Shown piece after piece: positions 36,379-47,873 of a DNA stretch of 64,000 nucleotides (the first letter of the stretch is position 1; each line of letters starts with the position of its first letter). The position numbers and the translations under genes are program-made. Below the pieces are notes generated by a model. The model searched no databases and had not been told where the DNA came from. It saw only the letters and a list, made by a program, of their open reading frames with translations. The stretch is from assembly GCA_963693085.1 (NCBI GenBank), contig OY856409.1, positions 517,476,303-517,540,302 on the forward strand, given 5' to 3'. This DNA is from Alisma plantago-aquatica. Taxonomy: Eukaryota > Streptophyta > Magnoliopsida > Alismatales > Alismataceae.

Positions 36379-39188
36379 GTATGTATGTATGTATGTATCA
36401 AAATTAGGTAAATATATTCTGACCCCCTATAACAATAGGAGGTTAAATATTACATGTATCCCAACACTACACCCTATCATCGCATACAACTCACACAACT
36501 ATCTAATGTGTAGCTTATGCTTGACACATTTACAAATTTTTACAGCAATTGATTTTATATTTTTAGCTAAACTCCCATGATTTCTATCATTATATTCATT
36601 CCATATATGAAAACAAAGTGTAGCAAACATCATTCTATTTAGATCCTTATTTCTACATCTCTTTATCATCAATTTTGCATCATCCTTCAATGATATTTGT
36701 AATCTGAACTCCTTGCAATTCAAACTCCATACTTCCTTCCTGAATTTGCAACAACCCATCAAGTGGTTATGGGACTCCTCCTCATTACATAGCAAGAAAG
36801 TAGTTTAACTATCTTGATTCCATTTGTGTATTTTATCCAGTGTGGACAGTGCACCGTGCATGATTTCATAAACATACATGCTCCATTTAGGAACATATTT
36901 TCCAGCCCATACCTATTCAAAAACTTTGTCTTTTGCAACTCTAATTCTTGTTGCCTCCCAAAGATCCATCTTCAAGTCTTTTAGGTTCCATCCACCAACT
37001 TCATAAGGGGTCAAATAAATATTTTTTTGGCTGCCATAACTCCCGCATAGCATTGATTGTGTGTGATTAGCCCTCCCTGGTATTTGGCTGAAAGTCTAGG
37101 CCCCATGGATATCTATTTTTCATCCACTTCCCCCACACCGAGGCACCTTCTTGATAGTTTATTATTCTTCTCAAAGTTCCTCATTTTTCTATGTCTCTAG
37201 GAGCTTTTAAATTCAGAACTCCTTTCTCCCTTGGTAGCCGCCAACCAAGCATACCTCATAGGAAGATATTCCCCTGCCCATAGAAAATTAGATAGTTTCA
37301 TTTCTATTGTATCAAGCACGGCTCCTAAAATTTATCCATGCTGAGCCCAAAAGATGTGAAGACCCTCCAATGAAGCCTTATTTAATGTTTCCCTTCCAGC
37401 CATAGAAGTCTTTTGTATAGGACATCTTCCTATCATTTCATCAACTCTATCAATGCAATCAACAAAGTTCTTCACTTGTAAATTCCCTCTGTCAAGTCGA
37501 AATCCAAGATATTTGGTAGGAAGCCTTCCCAACTCCACTCCCATTACATCTTGTAATCTACCTTCAATTTGGTGACAATTTTTGGATAAAAAGAGGTGGG
37601 TTTTGTTTACATTTATGCATAGCCTGGTCTGTTGTCCGAACTCCCTAAGCAACATTTTCAACTCTTCTAGTATTCTGGTCTTACCCTCCAAAAATACAAG
37701 AACATCATCAGCAAAATTCAGATGGCTCATTACCTTCATTCCATGCACTGTATATGGCTTGATAACCTTCATTTCTTCTGTTTTCTTCAACTTTTGTGTA
37801 AAATATTCCATGACCATCGTAAAAAGAAGGGGGAGAAAGAGGGTAACCCTACCACAAACCATTACACCCTTTGAACAAACCTACTGATGTGCCATTAACA
37901 AGGATAGAATAGCTCATTGTCGCCACACACTATATCATCCATCTAATCAACTATTCACTAAAATCTATTTGCTACATAATCCACCACAAGTTGTCTCATC
38001 AGACATTAACATAAGCCTTGGCCACATCAAGTTTCAGACATGATTTCCTACTTCCCCGCATAACATTATAGTCAAGAAGAAACTCACTAGCCAAAAGGTT
38101 ACAATCACTAATACTCCTTCCTGAGACGAAAGCTCCTTGATTTTCAGAAATGAGGTATGAGAGGAAAATCTTTAATCTTGATGCTAGAATTTTTGCTATA
38201 ATTTTGTACTACACAGAACAATAGGCAATAGGTCTAAAATCAACAAGAGATGTAGTGACTTTTTCTTTGGTATCAAGGCAAGAAAAGAATGATTCACATG
38301 TCTCACCATATTATCTCCCTCCATGAACCATTTGACATATGCCACCATATCCTCCTAATTATGTCCTAAACCTTCATGTAGAAGAAGCCATTAAAGCCGT
38401 ATGAACCAGGTGATTTATTGCAGCCAATACTCCATAGAGGCTCTTTATTTCTTTCTCAATCATCTCCCTTGTGAGAATATTGTTGTGTGTGCCAAAGAGT
38501 TTAAATTTTAAGTTCATTTCTTCATCTTATATTGGTTCAGAAAAAGTTTTGTTGTTAAGTGAGCTGTAGAACTGGATAGCTTGTTCTTTTAGATCTTCAT
38601 GTTTATTCACCACCCTTCCCTCTGCATTGTTCAACTCAGAGGTGATATTATTTGCCTCCCTCATTTTAAATGCCAAATGATACAGCTTGGTGTTTCTATC
38701 ACCATCGTCCGACCACTTCTTCTTACTTCTTTGCCAGAATTTTTTTCCCTCAGCCTTCTTTATGTCTCCCAACATTCTCTTCAACTCATCATCTTTCTTG
38801 ATCAATTCTTCATTGAGTGGATCTGAAAGAAGTAGTTTCCTCACCTCTACACACTTCTGTTTTGTCTCTTCTAGCATGTTAGGAATGTTCACTTCTGCCT
38901 TGTCCCATGTCTTCAAATTAGCTTTGCAAGTTTCTTGGAAAAACAAACATTGGTTGCCTCTAACCTCAACTTTCTAGTTGTTTTTGACAATGTCATAAAA
39001 TCTTGTCCAATCTGCCCAATAATTTAGTCATTTGAAAGGCTTTCTTTTTCATTTGTTTTCAGAGTTTTGTACCATTATAGGTGCATGGTCACTCTAAATC
39101 TGATCCTCCTCCCTTTACCTGAACATCTGGGAACATCTGTATCCATACCTCATTCACTAGTGCCATGTCAAGCATGCTAACAACCAAT
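36379..39188 (-). mobile_element. LINE C, 5'-truncated in the endonuclease domain (2.8 kb)
   Basis: The 3' UTR hairpin is at 36423-36442, followed by the usual AATTAGGTAAATATATTC end and a TATG tail. The body is ORF2 only. The 5' break falls in the endonuclease, just before the segment matching DRALVNDEWLKIFP of LINE B. The break is followed directly by another (TATG)n tract at 39189-39232. Confidence 0.82.
36499..39188 (-). pseudogene. LINE C ORF2 fragment (RT and zf-RVT), disrupted
   Basis: The pieces, in N-to-C order, are: the end of the endonuclease (39000-39188); the linker with RSKKKWSDDGDRNTKLYH (38527-38946); the RT palm with NFADDVLVFLEGK (37332-37862), the only LINE here with an intact FADD box; and the C-terminal zinc-finger and tail region, CNEEESHNHLMGCC through HIWNEYNDRNHG (36499-36795). 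Many stops and indels lie between these pieces. It is not functional. Confidence 0.8.
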
Positions 39189-39232
39189 GTATGTATGTAT
39201 GTATGCGTGTATGTATGTATGTATGTATGTAT
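39189..39232. repeat. (TATG)n tract at the right edge of the LINE/SINE array
   Basis: About 11 TATG repeats with one GCGT interruption lie directly at the 5' break of LINE C. They are possibly the original seed repeat or a remnant of a further element. Confidence 0.9.
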
Positions 39233-40040
39233 GGGGGAAAACTCTCATATTAGTGAATTGAGCTTTTAGGGCAACTGGATTGATAAATAAGAAGACTATT
39301 ATAATGATATAACCTAAAGTGATTTACAATGTACCTTTTATATGGAAGTACATTTTAAGGTTTATTTGAACCATTGTGAGGTGTCATAAACCCTATATTT
39401 GGGTTTAAGTTGGTGTGCAATCTTTTTTTAGAATAAAAAAATTATGTTCTGGATAGGACTAGCAGTCAAGTGAGGCTTCCATAAGTAACCAATGTATTTC
39501 TCAGCATCAAGTTAACTTAGTTGGTGCATAGGACCAACTTGTTAAAAATTGTCTAGTAAGTCAATCCAACTTGTTCATAGATAAGTCGGGTGGCCTTTGT
39601 TTGACAAATGATTGATTGGTATTTAATTGTTGACCAACTATGTTGAGTGGGACTCAAGTATAGAATCACTCATTACATAAAGAACTAAAGAAATACACCA
39701 CCATTCAAACGTAACAATTGACATATATGAAAGGATCTTGATCATATCTCAAGTATGAAATACCAATTCAATGTTAAATATAGTAGTGTAAATAACCTAA
39801 CTATATACTTAATTATTTAATGTAATAAAAGTCACCCATCGACACAGCTGACATACCAAAAAGTGATAAAAATATAAGATAAAATGGATAAAGCATATGA
39901 TGTCGAGGGCAACCTAGACAGTTCAAGCAATTATCAAAGCTACTTCCTTGGAGCATATTCTTCTTGAATATCTTCATCTCCAAGAATACCTACACTTATT
40001 TCCATTTTTTTTATAAAAATTATTTCCAAAAAAAAAAGGA
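39233..40040. other. AT-rich spacer, nothing recognised
   Basis: No frame of note, no repeat ends and no RNA gene can be supported. The last few dozen bases (from about 39955) share short phrases such as ATCTTCATCTCCAAGAA with the tandem duplication that follows. Confidence 0.45.
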
Positions 40041-41460
40041 GACCTACACCAAGGTAGTTTGGGAACAACACCTAAATAAGGAGACCAAGAAGGAATAATA
40101 AATGTTACAATCTAACTATTGGGATAAATGAGGAAAGGTCATACATCAGAACCTAGTGTCTCCTTTTATGAGAAAGCAAAATAGTTGACAAGTATATAAT
40201 GTTAAATGAGCAAGTCAAATAGGGAGGTGGATGAGACATTGTAAAAGTAGTTGACTGGGAATCTTGCCTTTAAAACAAAATATGTACAATAATCCATAAT
40301 AATGAGCATGTAACTTTATAGTAGATGAGAAAAATATAACATGTAGGGTTGAAGCATGACAATTTCATACCATGGAAAAAAAATCACCACCTCAAACCTA
40401 ATATAACTATGTATATAAAGCTGGTTATTGGGCACCACCATCCAAATACCTATGGGTTGGCACCACCACCTAGACCCAAATAAAAATGTACACTATGTGT
40501 ACTAGGCTCCACCACCTCAATACACAACTATGCTTACATTATATTAGTCTACTCAGTCAAACATGCATGCTATGGAGGCTATGCAAGTTGAGTTAACTTT
40601 CCTTTTCATAATAAATATTCAAATTATGGAAATAGCAGTACTATATACATCAATACAAACTAGGGTACTATTAAGGTTACACAAAACGCAATTCAAGAGA
40701 AAGGGAATAATTTGTGTAACCTTAATTGTACTAAAAAACTAGGGAACCACCATCCAAATACCTCATGTATATCTTCATCTCCAAGAAGACCTACACCAAG
40801 GTAGTTTGGGAACAACACCTAAATAGGAAGACCAAGAATAATAACTGTTACAATCTAATTATTGGGATAAATGAGGAAAGGTCACACATCAGAACCTAGT
40901 GTCCCCTTTTAAGAGAAAACAAAATAGTTGACAAGGAAACAATGTCAAATGAGCAAGTCGACAGGGAGGTGGATGAGGCATTATAAAAATAGTTGGCTTG
41001 GAATGTTGCCTTCAAAACAAAATATGTACCATAATACATAATAATGAGCATGTAACTTTTATAGTAGATGAGAAAAATATAACATGTAGGGCTGAAGCAC
41101 GACCAATTCATACCATGGAAAAGAAAAATTACCACCTCAAATGTAATATAACTATGTATATAAAGCCCATTATTGGGCACCACCATCCAAATACCTATGG
41201 GTTAGCACCACCACCTAGACCCAAATAAAAGCATACACTTTGTGTACTAGGCTCCACCACCTCAATACACAACTATGCTTACATTATATTTGTCTACTCA
41301 GTCAAATATGCATGCTATGGAGGTAATGTAAGTTGAGTTAACTTTCATTTTCCTAAGAAATATTCAACTCATGGAAATAGCAGTACTATATACATCAATA
41401 CAAACTAGGGTACAATTAACGTTACACAAAAGGCAATTCAAGAGAAAGGGAATAATTTGA
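40041..41460. repeat. Tandem duplication, two diverged units offset by about 747 bp
   Basis: Unit 1 (40041-40712) and unit 2 (40788-41460) share nearly all their sequence, from GACCTACACCAAGGTAG to GAGAAAGGGAATAATTTG. The short intervening segment repeats ATCTTCATCTCCAAGAA. The copies differ by scattered substitutions and small indels. No coding frame spans the unit. The two copies have the TGGGCACCACCATCC phrase and a poly-A-like run near the start. It is probably a segmental duplication of old intergenic or element DNA. Confidence 0.8.
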
Positions 41461-41900
41461 CTTAAGACTCATCATCAAGAATATATACCAAGAGATGATT
41501 TCATTTCCCAACTAAAAATGCAGCTTCAGAATACCTCAAATGGATGAACCCAGTTGATTTCCAATAGTCCTACGTCCAATTTATGAGTCCCAATCCACCT
41601 AATTCCTTTAGATAATTAAGGGTTAATTGTAATTTATATGAAATCCTAACAAATGAATTCATGGAACCTAACCTAGATGTTAGAACTAAAATTCAATCTA
41701 AAAAACACAATTAAAATATTTTTGATCCATTGATAAATAGTTATATTTTTTCATAAACTAATTCATTATACAAGAACCATGTGATAAATGGCCATGATGT
41801 CATAGCCTCGCATGTTAGACTTGAGATGCATGACATGGCACTTGAATAAATGACACTAACTCAAAATCATGTGTCTTGAACCAAAATAAAAGGTCCAAAT
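41461..41900. other. AT-rich spacer, nothing recognised
   Basis: I see no coding sequence or repeat boundary. The outer end of the old Athila-like LTR should lie somewhere in or just right of this stretch, but I could not find a TG start with matching evidence. Confidence 0.4.
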
Positions 41901-42469
41901 AACTGAAACACCCCTAAAATGTGTAATAGTATAAAAATAGAAGTCGTGACATATCTAACACATTACTCTTTGCAATTTTCACATACTCTATGGGTGAAGT
42001 AGAAATTGTAGCAAACTATGACTCAACTCTGAAAAGTGGGGAGCAGATATCAGATGGGGCCATCTAAAGCCTCGAGCCCTATAACATACCTAGAACTAGG
42101 ACCATAGCTTAACCCTCCCTTTTCCTATACCCCTTTCTAATAATGTTGAATTTAAATTGTTTCCCCCTAAATTATATTAATTAGGAGTCATTGGATCCAA
42201 GAAAATATAATACTTAACAAATAACCTTTTATATAAGGCTATTGATTAATGGATTAATCAATTCTCCAGATGGGGTTACTATACAATTCACAAATTAATA
42301 AGTTTTGACCCTAAATCAATACTAGAGGGTCCAAAGAAGACCCCAAAGCTCCCCAACCTACCTCTAGTGTCCAACGGTCAAGCCCAAGAAAAGGCATCCA
42401 CGATCTGAGAGAATGGAGTGCAAAGTTCTACTAAAGGCTTCAACATGGCTATGGTGCCAAGGAATGACT

Positions 42470-42845
42470 GTGTTGACACATTCCAAAAACACAAAGTTGA
42501 TTAAAGATTTGACAAGATACAACAACATGCCCAGAATGACCGTGCTAGCCAGCACGGTCATGCCAAGAAGCCCCCAGAACATCTGTTCTATCTAGAACGG
42601 TTGTGCTACCAAAGATCAGAATGACCATTTTGTGCAAAACAACCTCCATTCCATCTCGCCTACCATGGTCGTGCTACCCAGACCCTCAAAATGGTCGTGC
42701 TGCCCAACATGGGCATGCTACCAACCTTCATTTCACCATTTTCAACCTGACATTTTCCACTTCCCAGCATGATCATTCCCTACCACCACAACCTCTACAC
42801 TCTACCCCACCACAGTCGTGCTGCCCAACACATCCATGCTGCCAC
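42470..42845 (+). repeat. Array of GGTCGTGC-type motifs and a long palindrome in the old Athila-like LTR
   Basis: Ten or so copies of a motif of type ATGGTCGTGCTACC, in both orientations and with CG/TG and CG/CA variants, occur in about 370 bp. At 42536-42561 one pair forms a perfect 11-bp inverted repeat (ATGACCGTGCT and AGCACGGTCAT) around AGCC. The array ends about 70 bp upstream of the TATA-like box at 42915. Small ORFs here are by-products of the repeats. Confidence 0.65.
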
Positions 42846-42910
42846 CTAAAACTCTAGTTTTTCTACATTGTTTTGTCCATTTACCCCCACATACCCTAAT
42901 GCTTCCCCAC

Positions 42911-42922
42911 CACCTATATATA
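42911..42922 (+). promoter_or_regulatory. Likely TATA box of the old Athila-like LTR
   Basis: CCACCTATATATACC on the plus strand follows the motif array. It matches the arrangement in the Copia LTR, where an array lies upstream of TATATA. The start site is not visible directly. Confidence 0.45.
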
Positions 42923-44216
42923 CCATAGTGATGGCCACAACACTAGGTTAGATACTTCTAGCATTCATTTCCATCCCTCTTTGCATTCAAGAGCTCCACC
43001 TACCTTCCTCCCTCCATTACTCTATTTCCACCTCATTTCCACCCAAAACCTTAGTTTTCTAGGGTTTCCACCACCAAACCTTACCTTTCTATGCCATTTT
43101 CCATATTAGAGGGACATGCACGAGCTTCTACAGTAATGAGGTGAAGAAGGAGGATCTTCCACAAGCTATCATGGCCTTCTACCTCTTTCTCCTTTCCTTC
43201 TTGCTCTTTTGTTTGATTATGAGTAGTTAAGCCCCCTTAGTGGGATGTTTGGAGGATAAATTGTTACTTTGATACCATGTTGGGGTAATGTAACTTTTAT
43301 TGAACATATTTTCATTCTAGGATGATTTTCTCTTGCTTCTATCTTATTTCCCATCCTTTCTACTTGTGATTTATGCCATTAGACATGGATTGTTTGTTGT
43401 GTGATGCTTGAAAACACCTAGATTTTAGGGGAAAACAAATTGTATGTGTCTATCTTAGGAATTGCTCCTAGGTCCAACTAGTAGATCCCTAGCTAGCACC
43501 CTATATTCCTACATACAAATATCTTCTCCTACAACTAAGTGTGATATCTAAGTAGCTAGTGTAAGGATGATTAGTGCAATTGCCTAGAGTTTTCTAAAGG
43601 CTAAATGGTGAGTAACATGAGGTGAAACACCCTCATCTGTACTCTCCCTTCCTACCTTGGCTCTCAATTTCCCTAATAACCCTTAATATGGAAACCTAGA
43701 TTAGTTGAACCCAATATAAATCCTACCTAGACCTTGGTCCAATCAAGCCTCGCAAGGCTAGATAGGGGGTGAAAGGGTGTAATTCCCCTCCCACACTCTA
43801 TTTCATACGCGGCAAACCAATAGTTTAGGGTTGTTTTGTTGTATTTGACTATATTGTTTGGTTTGGAAATCTAGAATGAAGATATAGGATTTGCATGTTA
43901 TATGAACCCTCAACTTGGATTCTTGTGACATTCCCCCAAATGGCCCACTCATACCATTAATTTCTAAAACCCATCTTGTTTGCTTAACTTGCTTATGCTA
44001 ATATAATTGCTTGCCTTAATTGCTTCTTAGTTAAATGCTTAGTTTTTGCTAGTTAATCTTGCTAAGGTAATTAGTTCACCCTTCAGGCTTGCTTAAACCA
44101 GTCAGTTGTAATCTAGGTCTCAATTTTGCTTTAGATCTTCAATTGCTAGTATAGTGTAATCTCTTTCTTGTATTTAAGTAGTTGCCCTCTTTGCTAGTTA
44201 GCATTTCATGTTTAGG

Positions 44217-45747
44217 TGATGTGCACAAATCATATCACCTTTTGGATCATGTTTGGTTGCATATCCGTGTTGTTTTGACTCAATTATCACTCTCATTCAT
44301 GCTAGATTCTATATTTTTATCTATTCTTACTTGTCTCATGGTTTGGATTGTAGGTACTACATATTGCAATGAAATTATGAGGAATATATCATATTATCTC
44401 TTATTGGATCACTCCTCAAGTATCTACATGTTTTGGGGTTCGAAATTACGCAAATACCACTTTTTACGGCATGTAAATCAGACCTACACACTGAAAGTTA
44501 TGATCAGAATACACAACAGCCCAGAACAGCAAAGTGCACGCCGTGCACTAAAAGTGCACGCCGTGCACCTACGAATTTCAGCCAGAAGAAAGTTTCTGGA
44601 AAGTTGCACGGCGTGCACTTTGAAGTGCACGCCGTGCACCTGGCAGTTTCAGCATTTTGTAAAATACGAGTTTTTGTTTAAAACGAAGGGGGAACTTAAT
44701 GGGCGGTTACGGACGGTCATTTGCGGAAGTTCTCTCATCCCAGAGCAAGTCTAGAGCAGAGGAGGGCGATTTTGAGGGGAAAGGAGGTGGTTTCTTGCCA
44801 AAGGAGTCCATTTCTTCTTCTCTTCTTCTCCATTGTCTTCTCCAAGGTGCAGCCAAGCTTCCCCAACTTCGTGCAGCTTCTCGGGAGAGGCGCCAGTCCG
44901 TTTTGGAGCAGCTTTAGGAGTGGAATTTCGTCCCCAAGACAGAATTCTACTTCTCTTGGGTTACACTTTCAATTCTCCTAGATTTTCCTTCTCTAAACCA
45001 TGTTAAACTCTGAAAATTCTGTAGCATTTCTGCAATACATAATCATGGACGAGTAGAATCCAAATCTTAGACATGGGAGAGTAACTCCCATGTCATAGCT
45101 TGTATGAACATATGAATTTCATACTAAATGTTAGTTTCTTGCATGTTCCAAGAGTTGTTTTAGATCTGAAATTCTTGTTTGTGTGATTGGCCATCATACT
45201 TGCATGTTTTATGCTTTCTTTCATAATCTGATAAGATGTGTTTGAGAGTATGGAGTTACTCTTTTGGCAACTTTTCCTTGACCGCGTGAGTGGCTGGGAT
45301 TATGTTGAGGATCAAGGTTTGTGATTTGAAATGAAATACATACACGAGAGTGATGTATGGAGTTAAAATCGTCATCACTTCACCGGGAGGTGAGTGATGA
45401 CTACAAACCTCCTTTGCAAGTTAATTAACATGTTTAAATTCATATTTTAATATAAGCTATGATGTGATAGTGAAATCCCAAGTCTAAGATCCTTCCAAAT
45501 CTGAATCTTAACCTTTCTTAAGTGATAATTTACTATTTTGTTTTAAATCTATAATTTAGTTGTTCTAATCCAACCATCTTGTGTACAACGATCTAGATTA
45601 TTGAAAATCATAACTCTTGCACCTAACTAACCAACACTCCTTGTGTTCGACCTCGACTACAACTACTCTCGTATACTTGCGGGATATAGCTAGTTGAGTA
45701 AAAGATCATTTTTAATGATTGAAACTCGTTAGTGTAAACTACCAACA
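44217..45747 (+). repeat. 5' LTR of the gag-only element
   Basis: The LTR begins TGATGTGCAC and ends AACTACCAACA. Near 44535-44640 it carries four copies of the palindrome GTGCACGCCGTGCAC (7-bp arms around one base) or its complement. Downstream is a TTCTTCTTCTCTTCTTCTCC pyrimidine tract (about 44812-44832). The ORFs in it (44182-44754 and others) recur in the other LTR and have no protein-family signal. Confidence 0.92.
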
Positions 45748-45753
45748 AGTTTT

Positions 45754-45771
45754 TGGCGCCGTTGCCGAGGA
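45754..45771 (+). other. Primer binding site, Asp-tRNA type
   Basis: TGGCGCCGTTGCCGAGGA lies 6 bases after the LTR. It pairs with the 3' end of plant tRNA-Asp with a single mismatch (A for G at the 15th base). This primer is typical of Athila/Tat Gypsy elements. Confidence 0.9.
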
Positions 45772-45869
45772 GCATCGGTATTCTTGTTAGAGTAAGAGTT
45801 GTTGATAAGTAAATGAGACTAGATCACAACATTCTTATCCACCATCATATCCATAAATCATAATTAATC

Positions 45870-47873
45870 ATGATCATCATAATTTGTTGTATCTTCCATG
45901 TTTGTTTTTGTATCTCACTCACCTTGTTTATTTGCAGGAGCATATGGGGTGTTCATAAAAAGATCCTTGAACCGTGCATATCTCTACATTCAGAAAATGA
46001 ACACATCATTTGCAGCCCTCATGGAGCAAGAAGGAGCGAAACCCAAACATGTATGGAGGAATCACAACCCACACAACCATCATCCATGTCACCATCATCC
46101 AAACAACATTCACGCATACATCCTTCATCCACATCACCATCATTCACACCTAATTCACCACCAACACCCATACCACATTCTTCCACACCCTCATATCCAC
46201 CACCTTCATCCATACCACATACACCACCACCATCTATGCCACATCCACCTAATCCTCCAGATTTACATGAAGAACTAGTCAAGGAGGATGACCTTCCTCT
46301 TAAGGACTACTTTGGTACAACTGCAATGCACATGAGTGGGCCTATTAATATTTCAGAATTTGAGGCAAAGGAGTTTTCTATTAGCCCAGCCATCATACAA
46401 TTGCTACAGCTGAATGCATTTGGAGGGACACCAATGGAGGATCCAAACCTCCACATTGCTGAATTTCTACAGTTGTTAAGCACCATAAAGATATATGGTG
46501 TTCCTACTGATGGGATACGCCTAATTATTTTTCCATTCTCTCTTAGAGATAGAGCCAAGGCATGGCTCTATACTTTGCCAAAGAAGTCAATCAACACTTG
46601 GGAGGAGCTTCTAAAGGTCTTTTTGGCAAGATATTTTCCACCTAGAAAAACTTTGCAGCTAAGGAGTCAACTCATCAATTATTCTCAAAGGGATGGAGAG
46701 ACCTTGTATGATACATGGGAGAGGTTCAAAGATATTCAACATCTTTGTCCACATCATGGTCTAAGCAATTGGCTTATATTGCAATCTTTCTATAATGGTT
46801 TGTGCTATAATACAAGGATGTCTATTGATGCAGCTGCAAATGGAGCTCTAATGAACAAATATTATGGAGAAGCCTATGCTATTATTGAAGATTTGGCAGC
46901 AAATCATTGGCAATGGAGTCCGGATACAAGCTACCACCCATCCTTTTCACATACTACTTCTAGAATGCAAGTGGAAGATCACACGGTTGGTGCTATAGAC
47001 ATAATTGCAGCAAAGCTAGACACTTTATCACAAAGGTTTGAGAAGTTAAGCACACAACCATTTCAAGCAGCCAACATTATTTGTGATGCATGTGGGTTGC
47101 TTGGACTCTCATCTTCTACATGTTATGCTGCTTCTATTTATTCTCCAATGGGCTACACTCCACCGGGCTTCTACATCAATGCAAACCCAGATTTCATTCA
47201 GCCACAACAACCACAAGTAACTTCTAGATTAGAGTCCATGCTTGAAACAGTTATTTTAGCTCAAATGCAGCAAAATGAGGAGTTCCATCAACAAAGACAA
47301 TCAATGAAGGGTGCCATTTTCCAACTCTCTTCTAAGGTGGAGACTATAGCCACTCATGCACACATCTTAGAGAAACAAATTGCCCAACAAGCTCTTCCTA
47401 GCAAAGAAGCATTTCCACCTTTCTTGCCTAGTCCACCGGAGATGAATCCAACATATTTTAGGCCAGTGACATTGAAGAATGGAGTTGTTACAGAGGTATA
47501 TCCTTCAAAGTATGATGATATTGATATCCATGATGATTATGAAGTTGCAACTAAAGGGGAGAGAGCTACAACACATGCTCTACATGTTGATTCTTCAAGC
47601 AAGCCACATGTCCTTCCTCCTCACACTTTAGATAACAAATTTCTTTATAATGAGAACACTCTTCCCAACTCATATTTTGATGATGCTTCAAAGGGGAATG
47701 AAAAGATAAATCATATTGGTATACAAAAGACTATTCTTGCTGCAGCCCATAGGCACTTTCACTTGCCCCAAATCAAGGACATATTTGCAAGGAGGCATCA
47801 ATCTTTAGCACAACAATTTCCAGCTGCAAATCAAAGCACCAGTCCTCCATGGACCTTGATGTTTCCACCATGA
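45870..47873 (+). CDS. Gag-like polyprotein of the non-autonomous element (667 aa)
   Basis: This is the structural Gag of a Ty3/Gypsy element, which assembles the particle that packages element RNA. A likelier start is Met62 (46053), because the first 61 residues are hydrophobic and unlike Gag, and TTTGCAGG at about 45931 looks like a splice acceptor. Residues 62-140 are Pro/Ser/His-rich. The retrotransposon-gag domain spans about 215-320, with FPFSLRDRAKAWLYTLP and RYFPPRKTLQLRSQL. A zinc-knuckle remnant lies at Cys405, Cys408 and Cys418, with Leu413 where His is expected. The long open frame implies recent constraint or youth. No pol follows the TGA. Confidence 0.88.
   Translation: MIIIICCIFHVCFCISLTLFICRSIWGVHKKILEPCISLHSENEHIICSPHGARRSETQTCMEESQPTQPSSMSPSSKQHSRIHPSSTSPSFTPNSPPTPIPHSSTPSYPPPSSIPHTPPPSMPHPPNPPDLHEELVKEDDLPLKDYFGTTAMHMSGPINISEFEAKEFSISPAIIQLLQLNAFGGTPMEDPNLHIAEFLQLLSTIKIYGVPTDGIRLIIFPFSLRDRAKAWLYTLPKKSINTWEELLKVFLARYFPPRKTLQLRSQLINYSQRDGETLYDTWERFKDIQHLCPHHGLSNWLILQSFYNGLCYNTRMSIDAAANGALMNKYYGEAYAIIEDLAANHWQWSPDTSYHPSFSHTTSRMQVEDHTVGAIDIIAAKLDTLSQRFEKLSTQPFQAANIICDACGLLGLSSSTCYAASIYSPMGYTPPGFYINANPDFIQPQQPQVTSRLESMLETVILAQMQQNEEFHQQRQSMKGAIFQLSSKVETIATHAHILEKQIAQQALPSKEAFPPFLPSPPEMNPTYFRPVTLKNGVVTEVYPSKYDDIDIHDDYEVATKGERATTHALHVDSSSKPHVLPPHTLDNKFLYNENTLPNSYFDDASKGNEKINHIGIQKTILAAAHRHFHLPQIKDIFARRHQSLAQQFPAANQSTSPPWTLMFPP

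Noticed and set aside
44182..44754. 190-codon frame, with a 230-codon partner at 48891-49583
   Set aside because: Both lie in the paired LTRs and cross LTR boundaries. They have no domain and exist because the LTRs are copies.
45898..46278. His/Pro-rich frame overlapping the gag N-terminus
   Set aside because: It is a frame-shifted shadow of the low-complexity CCACATCC-type sequence that codes the Pro/Ser-rich Gag lead; no independent start context or family.
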